64,000 nucleotides of DNA from Camarhynchus parvulus (lineage: Eukaryota; Chordata; Aves; Passeriformes; Thraupidae): contig NC_044573.1 of assembly GCF_901933205.1 (NCBI RefSeq), positions 57,414,493 through 57,478,492 on the forward strand, given 5' to 3'. The position numbers and the translations under genes were made by a program. Below, piece after piece: positions 13,440-25,100 of the stretch. The notes under the pieces are model-generated. The model had not been told where the DNA came from and searched no databases. It was given only the letters and a program-made list of their open reading frames with translations. Every line of letters starts with the position of its first letter. Within the stretch, counting starts at the first letter, position 1.

Positions 13440-14156
13440 AATCTGATAATGAACAAATCATTTGGTCTATAAAAACAGCCCAAGCTGAAGTCATCAGCTA
13501 ATTGTACAGCGCTAGTATTTTTGCACAATGCACTGAGGCTATTCCAATTAAAACCACCTGCTTTAAGTGTATGCAAATGACTATGCTACCAATAATTTCT
13601 AAAAATGTGTTCAAAGCTTTTGAAAAAAGTGGAAGGATAAGGTAATAAGTGCACACCATAGTCTAATTGGAGAATAACCAAGTAAATCTCCTGTACACTA
13701 ACAGTGAACAGCTGTGCTTTTTCCTAGCTTCAGACATTTCTGTTCTCCCACATTACTGAAGCTAATTTGTTAGAATTTTAGCAACAACTTCTAGCAGCTG
13801 TTCTAACAATTATAAACTACATCAGATAACTAAGAACTTCAGTGATCTATTCCTCTCATAGTAAGGATGCAAAGGATTATTTGTATTCCAAACTACTTGA
13901 GGGTGAAAATTAAAGAATCAGTTTTTTGTGGCCCAGATATTATCCAATTGGTGAAAAAATAATTGTTTTAGAGGTCAGATAAAAGGACACACTGCTGCAG
14001 TGTAAAATCTCACAAGCACTGGATATAAACTAAAGACCTATTCACATGCATTTGCATCATCAGGGAACCAAATTTACTTTGTTTTTGGTTACTTTAATTT
14101 TCAGTGCCTTTGGAACATGTCAGTAAAAGTGAAGAAAATGCTGCTAGGAAAAGAGT
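13440..14156. promoter_or_regulatory. candidate conserved non-coding element with two octamer sites
   Basis: This stretch has no simple repeats or transposon sequence. It contains two perfect POU octamers in opposite orientations, ATGCAAAT at 13571-13578 and ATTTGCAT at 14050-14057, within balanced AT-rich sequence of the sort often seen in vertebrate enhancers. Octamers also occur elsewhere in the window (30962-30969, about 33995, about 59943), so the pair is only mildly suggestive. Whether the region is conserved cannot be judged without alignment. Confidence 0.2.
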
Positions 14157-14197
14157 CCCTTTTTTTTCTTCTTCTTTTTTTTCCCTTTTTTTTTTTA
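14157..14197 (+). repeat. polypyrimidine tract
   Basis: An uninterrupted run of about 41 pyrimidines, mostly T with short CTT and CCC interruptions, ends at the AAGGG that follows. It is low-complexity sequence, not obviously the tail of any retroelement. The flanks show no matching element body or target-site duplication that I can see. Confidence 0.8.
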
Positions 14198-16048
14198 AGG
14201 GATATAAGGAAAAGAATAATAATTTAGCAAAGGCAAACTACAGATAAAATCCTTTCTGCTAAACACAGGAAAATATACTGAACATACTGTGCACTATAGT
14301 TACTATTTGCTATTAAGCATCACAGAAGCAAACTCCTATGTAGTGAGACCACTTTTTATACATATGATTTAGATTTGATTATTCAAATATTAATGAACAT
14401 TTACAATTCAATTTTTACATTACAAATTAAAACCCTGTTAATATTGTAGGGTTAAAATGTCATTCAGAGAAATTAATCATAAAAGGATAGATGATTAATA
14501 GCATCTATACCCAGGAATACAACATGCGTTTGGTTGTATACTAGTAGCAACAACAGCCACAATTAGAAATCACATTAAGAATATTTAATTTTGTTTTTGC
14601 CACTTGCATTATGCTGTAGTTCTTAGCACTAGTCAGAATAGCTGTATTTACAGCATGAAGTATGTAAATAAATCTCAAACTATCAGCTAACAATATATTT
14701 TTCTTTATTAGCCAAGGGGGACAACATCAGAGGCAATACAGCTCTTAAAATACTGCCACAAGAAGGAACAACTTGACAGATCACATTTCAGCTCACATGT
14801 AGGCCAATTTTGTCTCTTTTTTCAGGTTTGAAAATTTGACTGGTAATATCTCACTATAGATCTTTAGTATATCTAAAGAGATTTTCTTTTATTATTATTA
14901 TTGTTAATACTGCTATATTAAAATTCATAATTAGAAAATATTTGAAAGTATGTTTTAATTTTAAAGGTGTTTTATATACAAAATAGTTGAATTAGTTTTC
15001 CAGAAGCAATCAATTAACTTGTCGAGGTTTGTTTTTCCAAATTCATATCATTTTGTTTATATTTGCTGTCCTCCAGTAAATTCTTTAGCCAGCAGGCAAT
15101 TACTTGGAATAAGGAATTCTTCCAATTTATTTTGGATGGTTTTATATACCCATCTCAAGCATTAAAGAAAAAAACCTCTTTAGTTTAGGAAAATATAACA
15201 ACCAAGATTCCCTAAACTCTCAAAGCATTCAAAACAAAAATAAAGAGACAGTTCATAGTGATGAATGAATTTCACGTACCCAGGGCAATGCCCAGGACTT
15301 ACAATAAAGTACAATAAAGCACATTTTTAATGCATCTGCAGCCATTCTTCCCACAAGACTCTGTGCATTCACCCCTATTCCAGACAAGTAAGCAAGTGTC
15401 CTTTGTCTCCGGCTCAACATGCCAAATCTCCTGCACCTTTCGACTCTCCTCCCTTCTTTCCTGTCTCCCCAGCCTGATCCTGGAATGTTTTGGCCATGAG
15501 GTTAAGAAAGATTCCCCCATTTATCACAACCTGCCAAGCACAACAGGGTCACAGTCCCAGCCCCAGCGCTATCACTTAGCTAATCCAGCCGCGGCACAGG
15601 CACGAAACTTCAAAGATATTTTGCCACGGGCAAAAGTTAGTCCTTATTTGCTTTAAAATCCAAGTATCAATCAAGTTAAACTGTGTTTCAGTGGAGCTAA
15701 CAGTTTGAATGTTCAGAGCAACATGGACATTTGGTTCTTAGCTGTGGCTCTAATTGAATGCAGAGCTCACCTGGGATAGCAGTACAAGTACAGCAAAAAT
15801 CTCATAATGGGACAATTCATTTTATCCACGAGAACACCTTTGTTGAAAAGAATTGTTCAATCATTCATGTAAACACACAAAAGCAACTTCTGGTGCATAT
15901 AATAACTTCTGTGTGCAAATAAATACCGATAATACACACAGAATCTCTGTTTATGTTAAATCACTTCAGATTATTTTGCCTTCCAAAGGTTTTACTATGG
16001 GTTAAGACAGATGAGCAGCCAAACCTATGTGATTGTAAGGATCATTTA
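14198..16048. other. non-coding, AT-rich, one inverted repeat
   Basis: No gene is recognised. A 9-bp inverted repeat (ATTAATCAT at 14472-14480 and ATGATTAAT at 14491-14499, 10-base spacer) places two homeodomain-type cores face to face. Around 15300-15650 the sequence is more GC-rich, with five CpGs between about 15565 and 15630. A 108-codon frame there has no recognisable similarity. The 15680-16140 stretch has a repeat-free texture compatible with, but not proof of, conserved non-coding DNA. Confidence 0.5.
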
Positions 16049-16064
16049 ATGACTTATAAGTCAT
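16049..16064. repeat. 16-bp perfect palindrome
   Basis: ATGACTTATAAGTCAT reads identically on both strands with no spacer. Each half contains TGACTTA, close to an AP-1/MAF-type half-site. A protein dimer target is one reading and chance in AT-rich DNA is another. Confidence 0.8.
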
Positions 16065-17012
16065 GATTTATCCCTGAAATTAATGTGAAGAACAATTACA
16101 GATTTACTATGAGAACAAGCAAAGGACTTTTCTTCAATATCTAGGAAGCAAATAATTGATTAAATCATCCTAGGTAAAATAATATGTGAATTTTACTATC
16201 CTGGAATTCTGCCTGGGATTTCTGTTCAACCTAATGCAAACAATACAATAATTATACTTTTTAAATCAATCCAGGTTCTTCTTCAATGTGTATTTTTAAC
16301 TATATCCTTCTGGGGCTAAAGAGGGATCCATCTTAAAATCAGCTTTAAAAAAAATCTTCACCTTTTCTGCAGATATTTACTTATAATTGAATACTGAGTG
16401 TTTAATTATGTATTAATTCAGAGCAATGAATGAATATTGCAAAGAGAAAAAAACCACACAGATATTATCTTTCCTGTTAAGCTATTACTGAAATGTATAT
16501 TATTTATTTTTTCCAGCAATATGATTGAAAATATCTTTAATAAAGTAAAACATAAAAAGAAGCAAGTAGCATATTAGCTACAACATTAAATTCTGCAAAT
16601 TGCTTACATACTTTTTGTATATAAATTTAATACAGCCATGCTCTCCCTTTATTTAAAAATACTGAAATAACATGTTAAGTTTTTAATCCCTTGTTAATAA
16701 CATTTACTAAATAAATTTTACAATTCAAAGCTTAAAAGTGAACAAAGTGCTAATTATTTCCTCTATTGTCCCAAAGCAAATGTAAATTCAATAAAATTTA
16801 TGAAAAAAAGAAAACAGAGAAAAAAATATAAAAATGATAGGTAAGCATGTGAACGAGACAGTATGCAGTGTGAGTTTTCATCTGCTTCTTCTATTTAACA
16901 GTACGTTCAGACATTTTCGCTAACCACATTCTGTTAAAGAAAATAACCTTGACTTCTAATTTCTGTAACAGATGAATTAGCTTCCTTGTATGCGCACACT
17001 GACACGCATATA
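16065..17012. other. non-coding, very AT-rich
   Basis: The stretch 16490-16830 is strongly A+T-rich with several AATAAA-like strings, as expected by composition alone. No gene or repeat family is recognised. Confidence 0.5.
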
Positions 17013-17040
17013 TATGTGCGTGCATGATCGCACGCACATA
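17013..17040. repeat. perfect 11-bp hairpin of alternating purine-pyrimidine sequence
   Basis: TATGTGCGTGC at 17013-17023 and GCACGCACATA at 17030-17040 are exact reverse complements around a six-base loop (ATGATC). Both arms alternate purine and pyrimidine and contain CpGs, unusual for this CpG-poor neighbourhood, and ATATAT and ACACAC runs flank them. Such DNA can extrude a cruciform or adopt a left-handed helix under supercoiling. It most likely arose from a degenerate dinucleotide repeat. Confidence 0.85.
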
Positions 17041-19843
17041 CAAACACACGGATGTTTTCCAAAGCCAAATTCAAGTTCTTTTGCTTGATATTATCCACAT
17101 TCACACAAGATTGCTGCTATTTGATTTGCTGTACCATTTAACGAGATATACCTTTATAAATCTCAAATTATCTTGGAAAAATGCTTTGGCAAGAACTATT
17201 TTTTAATTCAGGAATTTAAAATATTACTTGGTTTATATACCCTTTTCAAATTTACATTTGATTTAGTTTAGAAGAAATTGTAATGGCACAAAAGTTACTG
17301 AGACAGTCGAAAGCTGCTTAGCTGGAATGTATTTCAGAAAATAGTGAATAGTGAACAGACCAAGAAAAGAAAGATGTAACTGGATCCTGCTGCTTGCTGC
17401 TTACCAGACCACAGGCACAAAAATCGAAGAACTTACTGGCTGTAAGAATTTATATTTTTCTTCCAGAGAGGTTCCCTACCTACTACAGATCCCTAAGGCT
17501 GTAAACACCTGTTTACAGCTGAACCAAACTGCCTTGCTCTTTCTTTCCTGGGACTTGCTGCTCTAGGATAATAAAGCAGCACTCCCAGATGAGCCCTGGC
17601 TGAGTTTCCCAGAATGAAAGAGACATTTAAGGAGCAGTAATCCCCATGCCAGCTCCCACCGTGGCCTCTGCACCGCTGCTCTTGCTGCTGCGCAGACCCC
17701 ACGGCAGGGAACAGCATCTGAGTACAACAGCAGCACATGCACATGGGTTCTCTGAAGAAAGCTTTAATCACAATTTATTCACAAAAAAAATGGTCTGTTC
17801 AATCAAAAAGTGCATTAAAAATGATAGATGACATTACAGAGATAGCAAACTTTGGAGGAGGTAGGACGAATGCTTTAACATATTTACACTTCAGCATTAT
17901 TTGTTCCAAATGCATGTCTAATCAACTTATAAATTAAACAAATGGATTTGAATTAAGTATTAGGAAAATAAATTTATTTTGTTGTATCCACCGTTTTTAT
18001 AGTTTAGAGATAATTAATTTGAATTCAGCTTATAGCTAGACACCTGTCTCAGCCTACTGGCCTTTACGTGTCTCTTATAAATATGTTATTGAATAACACA
18101 CCAAGGAAGTGCTCACACGTTTGACAAATCGTGATATTTGCAGCACATTATAGAACGACACTATTTATTTCTTACACTACTTAACAAGTGGTAAACTATA
18201 GTAAACAAAAGCTGCTCCTGAAAGAACCTGATGAATCCAGTCCTATGACCTATCTAAACTCCTGCACTCTAGAGACATGAATAAATACCTTGTTCCAAAA
18301 CCAACTTTGAAACTGTTACTACAGAAATTAAAATCAAATCTCCTTTTCAGAACAAAATACGAATGGGAATTAACACTCATTTTATACTTCCCATTTTATC
18401 ATTAAACAACATTTACATCAATATTGCAAATTAAAATCCATCATAACCTTACCTTAGTAGTCTCTGAAGAAAAGAAACCAAACAGAATCAGATATGCAAA
18501 GTCAGTTTCCAGGACAAAAAAAAAGGAGAGAATATCTGTTTCGTTTCACACTAATTAACTTCCACCGTAGAGCAGCTAAGGTGTGCAGGCAGGTTTTCAG
18601 GACCAAAAAGCTTTTGCATCAGTCAGCTAGGATTTTTTAAACTCAGGAAAACTGGAGACACTTTGTTCTTTCTTGAACTGTCACGCCGAGCCTAGCACAG
18701 TCCAGTTACTTAAGTTAACTAGGAGGAGATCTAGATAGTAAACAAGCTTGGCTCTGTCCAATGGCTTTCCACACCCTCCTGTTTATAGTAAGATGACTTG
18801 CATTCAGAGGTCACCCCATCAACAGCTCCTGTCTTTCAGTGGGTATCTAATGCGCTGCATTTATCCCAAGGCCCTTTTAATGAAACCACCTTCCTGGTCC
18901 CTGCTCGCCTGCTGTCGCTATGACACATCTGCTCCTTATTGTGCAAAGCCCTATTAAGTGTTAAAATATACAAAAAAGTCATACCTGGGCATATATTCTA
19001 CAAGTAATTCAGGTATTTATAAGTGCTTACCTTGTCTGTGAATATTAGCAACAGAAAGTCTTTTTAAAGATCAAAGAATTTTGCCAGCAACATTCATCTT
19101 GTGAATAAAAGAAATTCAAGAGGAAGGAAGATGGATGTCATTGTTTGATCTGGATTTAAAACTTTTACAAATACTCCCCAGAAGGATAATGCATGTGCCT
19201 GTGCCAGATAATATTTACTTGAATATGTTAACATGCTGGAAACAAGAGATGAGGAGTGTCCTCGAGCTCTGCTGTAAAATGATACAGAGCCAAGAAAAAC
19301 AAGGGTCAAGTGCCAGGACCCCAGTGAAAACACCAAGTCAGTTCTGGGCCGAAAGAATACATGGAATTGATGGTTCTTATAAAACACAGTACATCTGCAG
19401 CAGTGTAGAGCCTCCTAGCTCTCATTTTTTAGGCATACAAGTGCTACTGGTTACAACAGGTTTGTGATCCAACTGGCAATTGTTTTCTTTATACAGCACT
19501 GCAAACCAAAAGAATAAACCACCTGACAATTGCTTATCATAACCGATAGATCTAAATTAACTGTATCTTAAAATGAGGACAAGGAAATGATGTTTAGTAT
19601 TTTCCTTCAGGAGTCTTACAAAAATAAGGATTCCAAATTTCTACCAGTACTTTTCCTCACTCCTTAGCCACCGGACAGCATTAGGAATTTCAGCCTTGTT
19701 TCAGTGAGGATGTGAAACTGAAGATGGCACTCTCTCCCCATGCAAACACAAGCCTGACTGCTGCTCAGAAATGCTCTTTGAGTGAAAGTTACACCTGTAG
19801 CACATTTTCGGCACCATTTTTTGTCACCACGGCAGCATCAAAA
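17041..19843. other. non-coding, no gene seen
   Basis: No coding or RNA gene is recognised. At 17640-17710 there is a small GC-richer patch with about four CpGs. The 17821-18230 stretch is free of simple repeats and resembles conserved non-coding DNA in texture, which is only an impression. Plus- and minus-strand frames of up to 110 codons show no familiar domain. Confidence 0.5.
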
Positions 19844-20161
19844 TGACAGATAGCAGCTTGGCTCTGCTAAAGCTAATAAACCATGATTGATGAACTGGGC
19901 TAGAAAGCCATGTCAGTTCAAATTAGGATATTTGTGCCATCATTTGACAGGTTCCACGCTTTATTATTCGAATGGATTGTCAGGACTATAAGGGCCACTA
20001 ATAAATACATCCATCCAGATTCCCTGATGCCTTTTTTTTTGTACTTAAACTTACTAATGAAGTTTAAATATGAAAGGCTTTTTCATGTGAAGTCTCACTC
20101 AATTTTTATAAAATACTTGCGCTTAGAAATACAATATACTTCCTTAAACAGGTGCCTGTCA
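19844..20161. promoter_or_regulatory. candidate enhancer: HOX/PBX site flanked by MEIS/PREP-type sites
   Basis: TGATTGATGA at 19884-19893 matches the known PBX-HOX consensus TGATTNAT(G/T)(G/A). TGACAG, the MEIS/PREP core, occurs at 19844-19849 and 19945-19950, and its reverse complement CTGTCA at 20156-20161. A PBX-HOX site with MEIS/PREP sites nearby is the known layout of Hox-responsive hindbrain enhancers. A given six-base core is expected about every 2 kb, so three in about 320 bp around a full composite site is a mild enrichment. The region has no recognisable transposon sequence. Enhancer function is inference. Confidence 0.3.
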
Positions 20162-22120
20162 GCTGCTATAATCTCATGCACTGAAATCCAAGTAATCCTC
20201 ATTTTACTGCATTGTGTGTTATAATGCAGGCCCACCTCTTTGACAATGAAAACCCACTGAAGCATATTTAAAGTACTGGGGAGAACATAATCAGCTTTCA
20301 GATGTTGTTTAGGACATTAGCTTTGAACATAAACTCGTTCTTAACTGCTCAAACAACACATCAGATGTGGAAGGTGGCTAATCAAGATTGGTTGGGGTTT
20401 TTGGCATCAAAAGAAAGGAAACAAAGGAAAAAGCTATTGCAGAAAATGCTGCCAAAGAAGACTGAAAGCACCAGGATGTACATAAACAGGGGGCTCCAAG
20501 GCTCCAGTCCTACTCAGTGAATTGCAAAGAGTACTCAGAGTAGTGGAGAGTCATCACAGTAGCAAATAAAGAACAAAATTGTCTCTTCCTCTCCCAGGCA
20601 TCAGGCAGAGAAAAACCAGCCTGAGCTTGGATTCCACTAACAGTTAAGGAGCATACCACAACTCCCTCTGCCCACCTCTGTGTGCAGGAAGTCCTCACTC
20701 AGCAGCTTCAAACCAAAGCAGATTGTTTGCCACTCCCTGACACCATTTCACCTCTGTATTCCTCTCTTCTGTCACACACAAACACCAAGAATGAAAGGAC
20801 CAAAGAAACAACCACCAGCCTTCCTCCTTTTTCCTTGGTACACAAGACAATTTTATTGTTTCTCAGGTCTGGATGCCTGGAGGCAAAGGACAGTCCCACA
20901 CACTTGTAAAGGTGTTTATCACATAGCGGCAATAAAAAATTTCTATGCCAGAATTTGGTGCACAAACTAGTAGTGTCAAGAGATGACCAGAGAAAATTTT
21001 TACATCTACAGCATGTGCTCCTTTGTCAGATGGACTGACAGGGAAACCACTGTCCCAACATCCCTGTGATGGATTAACTTCTCTGCAAACTGAGAGGGAG
21101 ATGTTTTTTATTGACTCGTAAATCAGAATCTTCTTCGTGCTCTTTATTTACAACATCATTCTAAGGACACAAATGTGGCATTTCTTACAAAACAAATGTA
21201 AGAAGGGAAAAGAGCACACATTAGCGAAGAAAAATTGCAGTCATTTCAGAAAATATGAAAGCATAAAATGTTAAGTGTTTTGAATTTCTCAATTAGTTCT
21301 GCAACCAAAACTGCTTGGTTGAGAGCCACAGTAGTGAGAATTACTACTGAGATTATTTTCTTCCTGTTCTAAACTTTGTATTAGATGCCATTGTTTCCTG
21401 TTTGCCTGCAAAACAGAGAATACCAAACCAAATGCAAAACCACATCAGCAAGCCTTTACATTTTAAGAAATGTCATGGGCTGACATTGCCAAGTTGCAAA
21501 TAAGTTGCTTTTTTACTATTCCTTCAGACTTCATCATAGGATGTGAAGTACTTCTCAATGTACATTGCAGGGAAAAACACACAGCAGCAGTGCATTTTGT
21601 TGCTATTGAGCAACCTTCTCTAATACATCCTGAGAATCACCACAACCACTTCAGGTTTTGAGTCAGTATATTTTTCAAGCAATAGAATGACAAAAATCAC
21701 AAAAAGAAGAATGTAAGAAGAGATACTTTTGAAGAAGGACATGCCTTTGAGATTTTGTGTTGGTCAACAGTTTTGTAACTGAAGATCAAATTCACTGATA
21801 TGTAGGTACGTTCCTGAATTCTTTAGTGGATCTTGCATTCAGAGGGTTGGAAGATGCTTTGATCAAGTGAGTTGCACCCCCTTTGATTCTCCCCTCTTTG
21901 GGGTCTGTCCACATTTCCCTGGCTGGCTGGCTCTGGCAAGTCACCACAGGCCCTGTGGGGGGAAATTTTAGCCACAGAATGGATAATGGTAATAATGGCA
22001 CCCCCAACATGCCTAGCTTTTTCCAAAAAAACTAACTCAACTGCTTTTCTTGTTAGTTTGTATTTTTAGTTCAAAGATACATGATAAATTCCCAGATCCA
22101 AACTATTGCGCTTTTTCAAG
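20162..22120. other. non-coding, no feature seen
   Basis: Nothing is recognised as a gene or repeat. A second PBX-HOX-type string, TGATGGATTA, lies at 21067-21076, isolated. The moderately GC-rich patch at 21840-21960 has no recognisable structure. Confidence 0.5.
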
Positions 22121-22143
22121 AAATTTAAATTAGATTTAAATTT
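22121..22143. repeat. 10-bp AT hairpin with three-base loop
   Basis: AAATTTAAAT at 22121-22130 and ATTTAAATTT at 22134-22143 are exact reverse complements separated by TAG. Each arm is also close to self-complementary. This is most likely compositional. Confidence 0.8.
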
Positions 22144-25100
22144 ACAACCCTCTCCAAGACGGCTTTGTTGACTTGTAACTTTTGTTTTGTTTGTTTTAAC
22201 TGAGCTGTATTTTTGGCAATTCATCAGACTTTATGGAAAGAAAAACTACCATTTGAATTTCATTTCATGAGTGCCTCCCACCTGCTCCAGGACTTGTCTG
22301 TAAAATCAAGGGATCAAAATAAAATAATTCATATTCTAATACTTCTATCTATACATGATGCTGTATTTATTAGACTCTCCAGCCACCACTAAAGCTGTGT
22401 TACATTCTGCCTGGGCACTGACCAGCCTGAGGCTTCTAAGAGCCAAGTGTGTGGTTCCATCAGAGTTCCCACCAGTTTCTCTCTCCTTGTTCACCTCAGC
22501 CTTGCAGAGACTCTTCTTGGATACAGAGAATAATAACAAAACAGTGGATACTAGATGGATTTAAGAACATGCACTTTTTCACAACTGAAACTGTTATCAA
22601 AAACTAAAAACCGAGTAAATCTCAGAAAAGAGATTGAGAACAGATGGAAAGATCTGTGATTCTATGATCCTAAATCTCAATGGAATAATTGAAAAACTGA
22701 TGGAAGCCAGCTAAATTTTAAGTTCAAAGGAAAAACAGACATCTGATCATATCAGATTTTCAGTGGTAACTGAAAAAGTTTATAAACATAAATAAGAATT
22801 ACACACAGTAAACAGACATTTATAAGAGCAACAAACTGTACATATTTACAAATAACATTCCTGAAAGAGCTTTAAAACACTACTTTTAAAATAAAAGTTT
22901 AGAGGTCTTTCTATTTTGTCTTCTGTTTTCTCAGCATCTGCAATTTCTGATTTATTTCTGCAGTCTTGCAATTCAGCTTTTAAACTGAAATATCAAGCCT
23001 TTGACTTGAAACAATAATGACCAACACAATAAAATTATTGCAACTGGCAACAAAGTATTTTGCCTCCATCTTCCACTTCCACTGATTTCATTGAACCTTT
23101 TTCTCAAAATTACTCTTTTACCTGTCATTTACATCTACCATTTTAAGTGTCTGTGATATTAATTCTCATTTGAAATAAACAAATTTAAAAAATCTGAGCT
23201 TTACAAAATGCATGTCAAGTTCAAGGTGCAGACTTTCTGAAAAGATTTTTCATGCAATCTCTCATTAGGGAAAGTTGATATATGACACCCTATCTCTCAA
23301 AGGCATCCAAGGGGAAAAAAATGGTAAGAGTATTCATTCAAACCCCTGCTAATTATTATGTGTTTTTATCATCACATTTTCTAGGGTTACAATCAAGATG
23401 AGTAACATGTTCAGAGATCAGTGCTAGGCACAAATATGATCTCAACCCTGGAATCTTAAAGTTAGTTTTATTTATGGCTCTAGAGTCAACTCTAGTATAA
23501 TCTTCCAAGTTTATTTTATGACCAAATAAAAAGTTTATTTAAGTAAGTACAGGAGAGACTGTATGTGAAAGTTCAGGAGTTTCAGTTTTTGAAGTGGATC
23601 TCAAAAGCTGCAAGAGAAGGAAGAGGTTGAACCATTTAGAGATTTTGACTTGAACTCCTTGTCATCAGGCCCCATTTTCTCTCTTTTTAACCATTAAGTG
23701 TTCAAAGACACTGAGTGAGAGTGTCTGTGTGTCTGACTGCTCTCAGTCAAGCCTCTCACTGTAGGTAACATCCAGTTTGAGTATGCAAAACACAGCCCAT
23801 CTGTATCTCTCATGTTTTCACATGTGTACATGGTCTTCATTGCCTGTACTGAGCACCTCTTTCAGCTTTTCTTCTGCTTCTGTGACAGGACCAGCTCTCC
23901 TCCCTCATCCCCCCCTCCCTCTGTGTACACATGACTACTACAGTGAACACAGAATGAACCAAAACGATGAATGTCTGAGCAATGGCATGATGGATTTTTC
24001 ATATAAAACAAGAGCTGTATCCTTGCTTTAACTTACTGTTTATTTTGAAAGCTGGCTGGCACCTCTATAATTACCATGGACCTTCTCAACAGAAACCTGG
24101 AGCAGTATCAGGTTGGAGACATCCAAAGCAGGGATTCCTATGCTGTGGAATGCAAACCACTTCAAGGTGGTACTTCTGTGCTGGGGCAGGGAAAAGTGGG
24201 AGCAGCAGCAATAGATCCCACCCTTTGTGGGCACAGTGCTAGGACTCACACTGTTTATTTGTGCCTGGAGCAAAATCCAGTGTGGTAGGGGAAGTGCTTT
24301 TTGCATGATGGAAAAGATGGTGTTTAGGTTCTGACTTGGGAGACATGGGAATTAAGGAATGGCTGACTTTGAAAAAGATCCGCTATATGGCTCTTTCCTA
24401 GCAAATAAACTCTTTTAGGCCTTCACTTTAAAGGATTAATAAAGTCAGCAGTTTTTACTGAGGGCACTTCCCTTGATATGTAAGTATGTATGAAAAATTC
24501 AATTTTCCTTTTTTAAAAAATACAAACTTTCAATGAAGCAAGGTAAAATTTATGCATGCACTAAAACTAAATTGGTAAAAATAATAAATATAAAAAAAAA
24601 AAGAAGAAAAAAAATTCCAGTAGACTAACTCTATTAAATGCAACCAGAGAAAAGTTCTGGTTTTGAGTGAATGAAGCTTATGTTTCATAAATTTAGGGAA
24701 GCCAGTCACCTTCTATAAAGGTATGTTTTTTGCTGTATGCAAAACTTGAAAGGGAGCCTTAAGTAAAAGGTAGCAGCAAACATGAGTTACATGGTGAAAA
24801 TTCTTGGGTTTCTCCATCCCTATGTCTGGACATTCCAGGGGGATATGTAGCTTACAAGTTGGTTAACTCAGCCTTTACTGGAAACAGCTTTTCTCAGGCA
24901 ATTAGCAAACCAATGTCCTTTAGCATTTTGCACAAAAGCTATATCAAAAATAAGACAAATAAATGTAACATTTTTTGGTACAATGTTTTTATAGCTTTTA
25001 TGCGACATATTATGCTAATGTTTTAATAAAGAATCCATACTCTGAAAGTCCTGCTGAGCCTCATAACTATTGAGGTCTCAGTCTTTTCATATAAAGAGGC

